Origin: Lachnospiraceae bacterium | GTDB taxonomy: Bacteria > Bacillota_A > Clostridia > Lachnospirales > Lachnospiraceae | Assembly: GCA_017391465.1 (NCBI GenBank) | Contig: JAFOYH010000044.1 | Location: forward strand, 1-16,328 | Reading direction: 5' to 3' | Length of the DNA stretch: 16,328 nt | Part shown: piece after piece, positions 6,874 through 13,877 of the stretch | How positions within the stretch are numbered: the stretch's first letter is position 1 | Layout of the letters: every line of letters starts with the position of its first letter | The notes under the pieces: model-generated | Told to the model about the DNA's origin: nothing | The model's input: only the letters and a program-made list of their open reading frames with translations | Database searches by the model: none | Translations under genes and position numbers: made by a program

Positions 6874-6910
6874 AAAGCCTTGAGATGCTTACAATCTCAA
6901 GGCTTTTATA
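6874..6910 (+). terminator. Bidirectional terminator between NUDIX gene and CxxC protein gene
   Basis: A 13-bp perfect stem (6874-6886 with 6894-6906; core GCCTTGAGAT/ATCTCAAGGC) with a 7-base loop. T-rich flanks lie on both strands (TTTTATAA on plus, TTTATT on minus), suiting the convergent genes on either side. Confidence 0.85.
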
Positions 6911-6921
6911 AATCATTCAAA

Positions 6922-7272
6922 TTATGCTTCGTATTTTTCATTTAAATAATTCTGAATCTTATGCATCATCTCTTCTGCATTCAATCCGTGAACGGCACAG
7001 GCCATCTCCAATGGCTCGTTTTTAGAAGCAGAACAGGACACACAGTGCAGACCATTCTGTAACAAAAAATCTCCCATACCATCTTCCATTTTTAAGATGC
7101 GTCCCATGGTTGTATCCAAACGAATCTGAGGTACTTCATCTTCGAGTGTGTCTTCGCCATAATCACTTCCAACATATTCTTCCGGAAATACTTCTGGTCT
7201 TTTTGCTGTGCAAACCACATAAATTACAAGTGGAATACCGATAACGAGAATTGCCAAAATCAAACTTGTCAT
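6922..7272 (-). CDS. Membrane-anchored DUF1858-type CxxC redox-disulfide domain protein
   Basis: 116-residue protein. Residues 4-21 form one hydrophobic membrane segment, followed by a positively charged stop (AKR) and an acidic linker (30-48, many Asp/Glu). Residues about 52-113 match the small domain called DUF1858 or hybrid-cluster-protein-associated redox disulfide domain: TTMGRILKMEDGMGDFLL, then HCVSC (Cys77, Cys80), Cys92 and AVHGLNAEEMMHKIQNYLN. The domain is normally a free-standing cytosolic protein, and its function is unproven; a thiol-disulfide or metal-handling role is inferred from the CxxC. The positive charge after the helix suggests the domain stays in the cytoplasm. The ATG has AAAGGA about 10 bases upstream. 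It lies 68 bases after the methionine sulfoxide reductase gene with no terminator between, so co-transcription is likely. Confidence 0.78.
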   Translation of the reverse strand: MTSLILAILVIGIPLVIYVVCTAKRPEVFPEEYVGSDYGEDTLEDEVPQIRLDTTMGRILKMEDGMGDFLLQNGLHCVSCSASKNEPLEMACAVHGLNAEEMMHKIQNYLNEKYEA

Positions 7273-7340
7273 CTATCTCAAATCCTTTCTTTTATGAATC
7301 TTTATAGTAAATCAACGTATAGCATCTTATCATAGAAATA

Positions 7341-7853
7341 TCACTTCTTCAACCCATTCCATACCTTAAACCATGCCATCTTTTCGATGATTGCTATGAT
7401 CTCCGAAAGACCTTTCGCATCCGATTCAGAAAATCTTCCAACTGTAGGACTATCTATATCAAGCACACCAACAACTTTACCATCCACATGCATAGGTACG
7501 ACAATCTCCGAATTGGATGCACTATCACAGGCAATATGCCCTGGAAAATCATGAACATTCTTTACAAGTTGAATCTGATCCTGTGCAACAGCTGTTCCGC
7601 ATACCCCTCGTCCAACGGCAATCTCTATACACGCGGGTTTTCCCTGAAATGGTCCCAAAACCAACTGACCATCTTTCATAAAATAAAAGCCCACCCAGTT
7701 AATATCCTGTAACGCATCCTTTAAAAGTGCTGAGATATTGGATATATTGGCAATAAAATGGGGTACATCCTCTGTTAATCCCATAACCTGTAATTTCAAT
7801 AAATCATAAAAATCTTCCGAATTTTCTGGATATATCACTGTATTGCAGTTCAT
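7341..7853 (-). CDS. msrC: Free methionine-(R)-sulfoxide reductase (GAF domain)
   Basis: 170-residue single GAF-domain enzyme of the fRMsr type (YebR/MsrC), which reduces free, not protein-bound, methionine-R-sulfoxide. The three functional cysteines are at 75 (KPACIEI), 85 (GRGVCGTA) and 109 (HIACDSAS); their 10- and 24-residue spacing equals that of the characterised E. coli enzyme (Cys84, 94, 118). Conserved GAF segments NWVGFYF (52-58), SEIVVPM and VVGVLDIDS are present. AGAGGA lies about 6-7 bases before the ATG. It probably recycles methionine during oxidative stress with thioredoxin as the electron donor. It is followed by the CxxC membrane protein gene. Confidence 0.93.
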   Translation of the reverse strand: MNCNTVIYPENSEDFYDLLKLQVMGLTEDVPHFIANISNISALLKDALQDINWVGFYFMKDGQLVLGPFQGKPACIEIAVGRGVCGTAVAQDQIQLVKNVHDFPGHIACDSASNSEIVVPMHVDGKVVGVLDIDSPTVGRFSESDAKGLSEIIAIIEKMAWFKVWNGLKK

Positions 7854-7888
7854 TGTTCTTCCTCTCTAACTATAACTCATGATGTCCG

Positions 7889-7917
7889 ATTATATCACAA
7901 CTTTGCCTGAATGATAA
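7889..7917 (-). promoter_or_regulatory. Sigma-A-type promoter of the fRMsr gene
   Basis: On the minus strand: -35 TTATCA (7912-7917), a 17-base spacer and -10 TATAAT (7889-7894) with TG upstream (extended -10). Confidence 0.72.
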
Positions 7918-7924
7918 GACCCAT

Positions 7925-7974
7925 AAAACCCAGACATTATTAGAACTCCCTCTATCCAATAATATCTGGGTTTT
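7925..7974 (-). terminator. Terminator of the hpt-permease operon
   Basis: A long hairpin: AAAACCCAGA (7925-7934) pairs with TCTGGGTTTT (7965-7974), and after one C/A mismatch ATTATT (7936-7941) pairs with AATAAT (7958-7963). The minus-strand arm ends in TTTT. It stands 25 bases after the permease stop codon and insulates the downstream fRMsr promoter. Confidence 0.8.
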
Positions 7975-7998
7975 AATCATGATAACCTACATTCTATT

Positions 7999-9363
7999 TT
8001 ATAAAAAGACATACTTAAGAATAAATAAAACAGTTAATACATACATCAACGGATTCACCTGTTTTGATTTTCCTGTTGCTGTTTGTAAAATAACATAGGA
8101 AATTACTCCAAGACAGATGCCTTCTGAAATACTATAAAATAAAGGCATTGCAAGAATACACAAATAAGCCGAAATAGCTTCGGTGTAATTCTCAGAAGTA
8201 AAATGTATCTTCGTAACTTCTTCAAACATCAGAAATCCTACAAAAATCAACGCTGGCGCCGTTGCAAATGAAGGAATGGATGTAAATAATGGTGAAAACA
8301 ATGTGGCTAATAAAAATAAGAACGCAGTTGTCATTGCAGTTAAACCTGTACGTCCACCAACAGCTACACCTGCAGAAGATTCCACGAATGTTGTTGTTGT
8401 AGATGTTCCAAGCACAGCTCCCGCAGACGTTGCAATAGCATCAGACAATAATGCCGGTTTGATTTTTGGAAGTCGACCATTCTCATCCAGCATACCTGCT
8501 TTTGTACTGACACCGATCAATGTACCTAACGTATCAAAAAGATCAACAAATAAAAATGAGAATACAACAACAATAAAATTAAATATGCCAACATTACTAA
8601 AATCGATATTAAAGCACTGACCAAACGTTTTGCTTAAACCGGAAAAATCCACACTCATGATTCCTGAAGGAAAAAGACTATATGCGCCCACTTCCGGATT
8701 CGGAACATAAATTCCTGTAAGCTGGCAGATCATTCCAAGCCCCCAGGTAATGACAATACCAAATAAAATGGCACCTTTCACCCGGCGAATATGAAGAATG
8801 GCTGTTACTAACAAACCAATCACAGCAAGTAATGCACAAATACCATGGGTACTGAAATTCTCAGTAAAACTTGTAATCGTAACTAATGTGGAAGAATCCA
8901 CACATAACCCCGCATTCTGTAAACCGATAAATGCGATAAACAAACCAATACCGACAGACACGCCCTGTTTTAAGGTCAAAGGAATGGAATTAAAGATTGC
9001 CTCACGTACATTGGTAAGAGACATAATAATAAAAATAATACCTTCAACAAACACTGCAAACAAAGCAATCTGCCATGAAAGTCCCTGTCCAAGGACAACT
9101 GTATATGCTAGGTACGCATTCAAGCCCATACCTGCCGAAAGAGCAAATGGCATATTTGCCATCAATGCCATACACATCGTACCAATAAATGATGCCAGAC
9201 ATGTGGCAATCAATACAGCGTTTGCATCCATCCCGGCTTCACTGAGAATGCTTGGGTTCACCGCCAGAATGTACGCCATCGTCATAAACGTTGTAATGCC
9301 GGCAACGACTTCCGTCCGAACGGTTGTCCCGTTCTCTCTTAATTTAAAAATACGTTCTAACAC
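7999..9363 (-). CDS. pbuG: AzgA/PbuG-type purine permease (guanine/hypoxanthine)
   Basis: 454-residue polytopic membrane protein of the NCS2 AzgA-like group (COG2252), proton symporters for guanine, hypoxanthine or adenine. Family landmarks in order: TEVVAGITTFMTMAYILAVNP (helix 1, residues 17-37), FALSAGMGLNAYLAY (73-87), DLFDTLGTLIGV (274-285) and GTSTTTTFVESSAGVAVGG (319-337). About 12-14 hydrophobic spans are visible. The start is GTG at 9363, 12 bases after the hpt stop, with AGAGGTG upstream. Co-transcription with hpt fits a transporter supplying bases to the phosphoribosyltransferase. The exact base preference cannot be read off, so the symbol follows the closest B. subtilis name. Confidence 0.92.
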   Translation of the reverse strand: MLERIFKLRENGTTVRTEVVAGITTFMTMAYILAVNPSILSEAGMDANAVLIATCLASFIGTMCMALMANMPFALSAGMGLNAYLAYTVVLGQGLSWQIALFAVFVEGIIFIIMSLTNVREAIFNSIPLTLKQGVSVGIGLFIAFIGLQNAGLCVDSSTLVTITSFTENFSTHGICALLAVIGLLVTAILHIRRVKGAILFGIVITWGLGMICQLTGIYVPNPEVGAYSLFPSGIMSVDFSGLSKTFGQCFNIDFSNVGIFNFIVVVFSFLFVDLFDTLGTLIGVSTKAGMLDENGRLPKIKPALLSDAIATSAGAVLGTSTTTTFVESSAGVAVGGRTGLTAMTTAFLFLLATLFSPLFTSIPSFATAPALIFVGFLMFEEVTKIHFTSENYTEAISAYLCILAMPLFYSISEGICLGVISYVILQTATGKSKQVNPLMYVLTVLFILKYVFL

Positions 9364-9375
9364 AACTACACCTCT

Positions 9376-9927
9376 TTAATCTTCATTATATTCTGCAATG
9401 TATGGTAAATTTCTATAATACTCGCCACAATCCAAACCATAACCAATAACAAAGTGATCCGGAATTGTGAAAAGGGAAATATCTGCATTAAGTTCAACAG
9501 TTCTTCGAGATGGTTTGTCCAATAATGTAACTAAACTCAATGAACGTGGATTTCTGGAGCCCAACAGCTTAACAAGACTGCTTAATGTACGTCCAGTATC
9601 AATAATATCTTCTACAATAACTAAATGATACTCACTAACGTCCTGATCCAAATCCATGGTAATGTTAACAACACCCGAGGATTCTGTCCCATTATAATAA
9701 CTCTTTGCACACATAAAACCAATCTCACATGGTACAGTCACTGCACGTGCAAGATCTGCTAAAAAGATGAATGCCCCTTTTAAAACACTCACTAAAAGAA
9801 TTGGACTGCCATCATATAAAGCATCAATCTGTTTTGCTGCTTTTTTAATCTCAGACTTAATTTCTTCTTCTGTAATTATAATTCGTTTGATTTTGCTATT
9901 ATATTCCTCAACACTCTTTATCATCAT
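9376..9927 (-). CDS. hpt: Hypoxanthine phosphoribosyltransferase
   Basis: Converts hypoxanthine (and usually guanine) plus PRPP to IMP or GMP in purine salvage. The 183-residue product has the type I PRTase PRPP loop VIVEDIIDTGRTL (103-115), the LVSVLKGAFIFLADL segment (45-59), LLDKPSRR (135-142) with the purine-contacting Lys138, and HFVIGYGLDCGEYYRNLPYI (158-177). The frame extends to 9954, but ATG 9927 (or the adjacent 9924) is preferred because AGGGG lies 5-8 bases upstream. It is the first gene of the operon with the purine permease. There is no room for a purine riboswitch between the promoter and the start. Confidence 0.95.
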   Translation of the reverse strand: MMIKSVEEYNSKIKRIIITEEEIKSEIKKAAKQIDALYDGSPILLVSVLKGAFIFLADLARAVTVPCEIGFMCAKSYYNGTESSGVVNITMDLDQDVSEYHLVIVEDIIDTGRTLSSLVKLLGSRNPRSLSLVTLLDKPSRRTVELNADISLFTIPDHFVIGYGLDCGEYYRNLPYIAEYNED

Positions 9928-9965
9928 CTTTTCCCCTTTTGTTTTTTTTGACAAATTATATCTTT

Positions 9966-9995
9966 ATTCTAACATAATCTATACTCTTTTGTCCA
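9966..9995 (-). promoter_or_regulatory. Sigma-A-type promoter of the hpt-permease operon
   Basis: On the minus strand: -35 TGGACA (9990-9995), an 18-base spacer and -10 TAGAAT (9966-9971) with TG upstream. The resulting leader is only about 30 bases. Confidence 0.62.
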
Positions 9996-10028
9996 TTTCC
10001 AACATGAAATCCATACATTCTTTTTTAC

Positions 10029-10041
10029 TTGGATTTTCCAA
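10029..10041. repeat. Perfect 13-bp dyad between divergent hpt and yitT-like promoters
   Basis: TTGGATTTTCCAA is an inverted repeat with 5-bp arms and a 3-base centre, placed between the two -35 boxes (9995 and 10062). It could be an operator, but it is short and could arise by chance in AT-rich DNA. Confidence 0.3.
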
Positions 10042-10061
10042 TAATCTCCCCTTTCTTAACC

Positions 10062-10090
10062 TTGACACTGTTTTTTAGCCATGATATTAT
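10062..10090 (+). promoter_or_regulatory. Strong sigma-A promoter upstream of the YitT-type gene
   Basis: A perfect -35 TTGACA (10062-10067), a 17-base spacer and -10 TATTAT (10085-10090) with TG at 10082-10083. Transcription would start near 10097, just before the terminator-like hairpin at 10099-10149. Confidence 0.82.
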
Positions 10091-10098
10091 TTAAATTG

Positions 10099-10149
10099 AA
10101 AAGAGCGAATGCATATGATATTTCAATAATCTGCATTTGCTCTTTTTTT
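10099..10149 (+). terminator. Leader terminator-like hairpin (attenuator or short-RNA end)
   Basis: A 15-bp stem (10099-10113 with 10132-10146; one G-U pair, core AGAGC..AATGCA / TGCATTTGCTCT) with an 18-base loop and seven consecutive T (10143-10149). It follows the promoter within about 2-10 bases and precedes the YitT-type start by some 54 bases. Most transcripts should therefore stop at about 50 nucleotides unless something permits read-through. Confidence 0.75.
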
Positions 10150-10203
10150 ATTCAATAATAAAAAGACATAAATTAACATCTCATATTATCAAGGAGGCAT
10201 TTT

Positions 10204-11079
10204 ATGAATACACATCCTTCAAAAAAATTTGCTGTTCAACTTTTTTTTGAAATCATTGGAAGCATATGTATTGCTGCTGCCATTTATAATTTTGCTGTTC
10301 AAGCCGAATTTCCAATGACCGGCTTTTCCGGAATATCCATCATTCTTTTTCAATTACTGAATATTCCGATTGGTCTGTCGACTATTTTACTCAATATTCC
10401 CGTGGCTCTTTTATGCTATAAATTATTAGGAAAAAAGTTTTTCATCAGTTCTATTCGATGCATGCTCATTTCCTCTTTCTTTATTGATTATATTGCGCCT
10501 TTATTCCCTGTATATGACGGTGATCGTCTTCTGGCGGCTCTGTGCACAGGCGTCATTGGCGGTTTTGGTTACGCACTCATCTACATGCAGAATTCATCCA
10601 CTGGTGGTTCAGATTTTATCGTTATGGCTATAAAAGCCTTAAACCCACATATTCCTCTTGGAAAAATCGTCTTATTCTCAGATGTAACCATCATTCTCAT
10701 CGGTGGAATCATTTTGCAGGACGTGGATGGTGTCATCTATGGGCTCATTGTCAGTGTCCTTTTCTCCTACGCTGTCGATAAGATCATGTATGGTGTCAAT
10801 TCCGGAAAAATGATCCTGATCGTTACCAAGCACGGAACCGATATCTGTTCCATGATCGATCAAATTGCAGGACGTGGTTCAACAATTCTCCCTGCCTATG
10901 GCGGATATAAACAAGAAGATAAACAAGTCGTTATGTGTGCATGTAACAACAAAGAAATGTACCTTGTTCAAAAGACTGTTAAAGCAGCAGATCCGGAATC
11001 TTTCTCCATCATTCTTGAATCGAATGAAGTTCATGGTGAAGGTTTCCACATGTTTCAGATTGGTGAAAACATTACTTAA
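10204..11079 (+). CDS. YitT-family membrane protein with DUF2179 domain
   Basis: 291-residue protein with five or six hydrophobic spans in residues 11-190 (for example 11-30, 43-72, 83-101, 108-128, 155-171, 176-195), including the family motif NSSTGGSDFIVMAIK (130-144). A cytosolic DUF2179 domain follows (about 203-275: RGSTILPAYGGY, then the strand-rich CNNKEMYLVQKTVK). The YitT/YpjC/YqfU group is widespread in Firmicutes with several paralogues per genome, and its transport substrate is not established. AAGGAGG (10191-10197) precedes the ATG. Expression is probably governed by the leader hairpin. It runs convergent to the purine nucleoside phosphorylase gene, with no clear terminator in the 81-base gap. 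Confidence 0.88.
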   Translation: MNTHPSKKFAVQLFFEIIGSICIAAAIYNFAVQAEFPMTGFSGISIILFQLLNIPIGLSTILLNIPVALLCYKLLGKKFFISSIRCMLISSFFIDYIAPLFPVYDGDRLLAALCTGVIGGFGYALIYMQNSSTGGSDFIVMAIKALNPHIPLGKIVLFSDVTIILIGGIILQDVDGVIYGLIVSVLFSYAVDKIMYGVNSGKMILIVTKHGTDICSMIDQIAGRGSTILPAYGGYKQEDKQVVMCACNNKEMYLVQKTVKAADPESFSIILESNEVHGEGFHMFQIGENIT

Positions 11080-11160
11080 TCCCCTGCCCCTGTATCCCTA
11101 TTCTTCATGTGTTTGATACGACGGTTTGTTTTTCATCATGCCAATGTTGATCGGCACCAT

Positions 11161-11973
11161 TTACATATTTACAATAACTTTTTCTACAAGTTTTTTGAAT
11201 TGTTCTGCTACTCGATCCGCTGTTTCCTGAACCTCTTTGTGATTCAACGCCACCTTTGAAATGCCGGCTGCCATATTTGTAATACAGGAAATGCCGGCAA
11301 TTTCCATACCCATGTGACGTGCAGCCATGGCTTCACAAGCTGTGCTCATACCCACAGCATCTGCGCCCCATACCTGCGCAAGACGAATTTCTGCAGGTGT
11401 TTCATAATTCGGTCCAGTAAACTGAACATACACACCCTGTTGCATTTCGATACCGCAATCGAATGCGCAATCTTTAATAACCTTTCGAAGTCTCTTGCTA
11501 TATACTTCACTCATATCAGGAAAACGTGTACCGAGTTCTTCAATGTTTGGACCAATCAGAGGACTTGGAACTGCTGTCGTAATATGATCTGTGATAATCA
11601 TCAGATCCCCCGCCTTAAAGTTCGGATTACATCCACCGGAAGCATTGGTTAAAAGAAGTTTTTCTGCTCCCATCATTCGCATCAAACGAATCGGCAAAAC
11701 AACGTCCGTCATAGCATAACCTTCATAATAATGCACACGCCCCTGCATAATGACTACGGGTGTTTTTTCAACATATCCAAAAACAAAACGCCCTTTATGT
11801 CCAACTACGGTTGAAACAGGAAAGCCTTCAATTTCCGAATAATCGATGGTTGCCTCAATCTGAATCTGATCTGCAAACTCACCGAGACCTGAGCCCAGAA
11901 CCACAGCCACTTCCGGTTTAAAATCTGTTTTGTTTCGTACACTTTCCAAACATTTTAATAATTTCTGATACAT
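11161..11973 (-). CDS. punA: Purine nucleoside phosphorylase, trimeric (type I)
   Basis: Phosphorolyses (deoxy)inosine and (deoxy)guanosine to free base and ribose-1-phosphate. The 270-residue product aligns residue for residue with mammalian PNP: Ser28 (VLGSGLG), His59 (GHKGRF), Arg79 and His81 (GRVHYYEGY), Glu191 (GPNYETPAE), Met209-Ser210 (GMSTACE) and Asn233 (CITNMAAG). The Asn marks specificity for 6-oxopurines rather than adenosine. The ATG at 11973 has AAAGGAAGG upstream. The preceding 99-residue unknown gene is 58 bases away with no terminator, so the two are probably one transcript. The product supplies bases that Hpt, encoded nearby, can convert back to nucleotides. Confidence 0.96.
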   Translation of the reverse strand: MYQKLLKCLESVRNKTDFKPEVAVVLGSGLGEFADQIQIEATIDYSEIEGFPVSTVVGHKGRFVFGYVEKTPVVIMQGRVHYYEGYAMTDVVLPIRLMRMMGAEKLLLTNASGGCNPNFKAGDLMIITDHITTAVPSPLIGPNIEELGTRFPDMSEVYSKRLRKVIKDCAFDCGIEMQQGVYVQFTGPNYETPAEIRLAQVWGADAVGMSTACEAMAARHMGMEIAGISCITNMAAGISKVALNHKEVQETADRVAEQFKKLVEKVIVNM

Positions 11974-12031
11974 ATTTATGCCTTCCTTTCATTTCTATTC
12001 TGACCTTCGTTTCAGGATTTTATGTATGATT

Positions 12032-12331
12032 CTACCATTCGACCACAAAGGCATAGGCTTTTTCAACGGGTCCCATACAGGTTTCGAAATGAGTTAATTC
12101 CATCTCTTCTTCTTCGTCCTCAAATCTTGTCCATTTTGAAAAATCTATACTCCTTACTATGTCTTCCAGCTCTTTTCGAATTCTATCTACATCGTGATTC
12201 TCCCTGACTTCAATATCCAGGCCATGCTCATTTTGTCCGCATGCAAAACGTTTAAGGCTTCCATCGCCCTCATCGATATGAACAACAATAAAATTCGATC
12301 CGGCTTCTTTATAAAAAAATAATTTATTCAC
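12032..12331 (-). CDS. Small protein of unknown function (GTG start)
   Basis: I do not recognise the family. The 99-residue product is soluble, with no signal peptide or membrane span. It starts with a strand-rich segment (NKLFFYKEAGSNFIVVHIDE), has a charged helical middle (about 45-65, DVDRIRKELEDIVRSIDF), an acidic run (EDEEEEME) and ends in AYAFVVEW. The GTG at 12331 is chosen because AAAGGAG lies about 9 bases upstream. The frame stays open to a TTG at 12397, but that codon lies inside the -35 box of the gene's own promoter, so the longer form cannot be transcribed from it. It lies between purF and purine nucleoside phosphorylase on the same strand and probably heads the transcript with the latter. 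Confidence 0.7.
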   Translation of the reverse strand: MNKLFFYKEAGSNFIVVHIDEGDGSLKRFACGQNEHGLDIEVRENHDVDRIRKELEDIVRSIDFSKWTRFEDEEEEMELTHFETCMGPVEKAYAFVVEW

Positions 12332-12368
12332 CTCATTCGACTCCTTTTCTTGAATATTGTCTAATTTT

Positions 12369-12397
12369 ATTATATTCGATTTGAAGTATGTAAACAA
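12369..12397 (-). promoter_or_regulatory. Sigma-A-type promoter of the unknown gene and purine nucleoside phosphorylase
   Basis: On the minus strand: -35 TTGTTT (12392-12397), a 17-base spacer and -10 TATAAT (12369-12374). It begins directly after the T-tract of the purF terminator. Confidence 0.68.
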
Positions 12398-12398
12398 T

Positions 12399-12436
12399 AA
12401 AAAAAGGATACCAGAATGTTTCCATTAAGGTATCCT
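12399..12436 (-). terminator. Intrinsic terminator of purC-purF
   Basis: On the minus strand AGGATACC (12436-12429) pairs with GGTATCCT (12412-12405). A second 4-bp inner stem (AATG/CATT, seen on the plus strand at 12415-12418 and 12423-12426) sits beyond a short internal loop, and seven T follow (12405-12399). It lies 13 bases after the purF stop. Confidence 0.88.
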
Positions 12437-12449
12437 ATACTTTATTTTA

Positions 12450-13859
12450 TTATTCTTTTCCGTTCCAGCAATAAGAACAAAGATGCTCCGGATTGAGACC
12501 AATGGCTCTCTGAAGTTCGTCTAATCTTGCATAATCCAAAGATGTAAAGTTCAAACGTCTGCCTATCTCATCAACCATTGCACGATATTTTTCTGTATCC
12601 GGATCAGCATATTCCTGTAAAGTTTCGAGAGAAACATCCGTTGTACCTTCCAGATCACAAATGACACGACGTGAAATTAAATCCATTTCGGATGTGAAAC
12701 GCGCAAAGTTCAAATATTTACAACCAAACATATTTGGCGGACATGCCGGACGCACATGCACTTCTTTTGCACCGGAGTCATACAAAAATTCAGTTGTCTC
12801 ACCAAGCTGAGTACCACGTACAATAGAATCATCGATCAATAATAATTTCTGATCTTTGATCAACTCCTTAACAGGAATCAATTTCATCTTTGCAATCAGA
12901 TTACGTTCTACCTGATTCTGAGGTGTAAAAGATCTTGGCCATGTTGGTGTATATTTAATAAATGGACGCGCATACTGAATGCCAGATGCATTGGCATAAC
13001 CAATGGCATGGGCTAAACCAGAATCTGGTACACCCGCAACAATGTCTACATCGGCACTGTCACGTTTCGCCATCTCTTTTCCACAATTATAACGCATCAC
13101 TTCGACATTCATACCTTCATAAGTCGATGTTGGATAACCATAATATACCCAGAGGAATGCACACATCTTCATGTCTTTTCCAGCTTCTTTGAGGACTTTA
13201 AAGCTGTCACAATTAATAAATACAATCTCTCCCGGTCCTAAATCCTTAACATGGTGATATCCAAGATTCATGATGGCTGATGTTTCAAATGTTACACAGT
13301 ATGCATCTTCTTTTTTCGCAATAACAACCGGTGTACGTCCAAGTTTATCACGTGAACAGTAGATACCTTCAGAAGTCATAATCAACACACTCATAGAACC
13401 TTCAATCATATCCTGAACATACGTTAATCCTTCTACAATTGATGATTTCTGGTTAACAAGCGCTGCAACAAGTTCTGTTGTATTCAAACGACCTTTACTC
13501 ATTTCCATAAACTGAGTAATACCATGTGAAAAACAATTTTCTTTCAATTCTTCAACATTATTGATACGACCAACCGTTGTAATTGCAAAAGATCCAAGAT
13601 GCGAATGCACGAGTAATGGCTGAGGATCTGTATCAGAAATACATCCAATCCCTATATTGCCTTTAAAATCATCAACTTCATCCGCAAATTTTAATCGAAA
13701 AGGTGAAGTTTCAATATTATGAATTGCACGATCAAATCCCTGTTCGTTACTCACAACCATACCGCCACGTCGGGCACCTAAATGGGTGTGATAATCAATT
13801 CCGAAATATAAATCTGCAACACAATCCTTCTTTGATACAACGCCAAAGAAACCGCCCAT
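12450..13859 (-). CDS. purF: PurF-like amidophosphoribosyltransferase lacking the glutaminase nucleophile
   Basis: 469-residue homologue of PurF, which makes 5-phosphoribosylamine from PRPP and glutamine. The PRTase half looks intact: PRPP loop LLLIDDSIVRGTQ (339-351), the RSFTPQNQ flexible-loop segment (309-316) and GVPDSGLAHAIGYA (276-289). Four Cys (233, 380, 461, 464) match the [4Fe-4S] ligands of Bacillus-type PurF. The N-terminal Ntn glutaminase domain is degenerate. It begins MGGFFG instead of MCGIFG, so Gly replaces the nucleophile. The HVRY arginine segment is replaced by GCISDTDPQP, the HNGN oxyanion motif by TVGRINN, and the TSDSE aspartate is absent. GAAAGGA precedes the ATG by 6 bases. 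It follows purC and is terminated at 12399-12436. Ammonia-dependent activity or a partner glutaminase is inferred, not shown. I recall similar MGGFFG proteins annotated as PurF in other anaerobes. Confidence 0.88.
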   Translation of the reverse strand: MGGFFGVVSKKDCVADLYFGIDYHTHLGARRGGMVVSNEQGFDRAIHNIETSPFRLKFADEVDDFKGNIGIGCISDTDPQPLLVHSHLGSFAITTVGRINNVEELKENCFSHGITQFMEMSKGRLNTTELVAALVNQKSSIVEGLTYVQDMIEGSMSVLIMTSEGIYCSRDKLGRTPVVIAKKEDAYCVTFETSAIMNLGYHHVKDLGPGEIVFINCDSFKVLKEAGKDMKMCAFLWVYYGYPTSTYEGMNVEVMRYNCGKEMAKRDSADVDIVAGVPDSGLAHAIGYANASGIQYARPFIKYTPTWPRSFTPQNQVERNLIAKMKLIPVKELIKDQKLLLIDDSIVRGTQLGETTEFLYDSGAKEVHVRPACPPNMFGCKYLNFARFTSEMDLISRRVICDLEGTTDVSLETLQEYADPDTEKYRAMVDEIGRRLNFTSLDYARLDELQRAIGLNPEHLCSYCWNGKE

Positions 13860-13877
13860 AATAAAATCCTTTCTACG

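Noticed and set aside
8276..9379. Plus-strand frames (8276-8620, 8798-9379) opposite the purine permease.
   Set aside because: They are shadow frames of a gene with strong family motifs; low-complexity composition, no ribosome binding site.
10542..10781. 79-residue frame overlapping the YitT-type gene.
   Set aside because: Out-of-frame shadow, His/Trp-rich by reading membrane-helix codons in another phase.
11140..11155. Small stem (GCCGAT/ATTGGC on the minus strand) in the yitT-like/phosphorylase gap.
   Set aside because: Six pairs including a G-U and no T-tract on either side; not enough for a terminator call.
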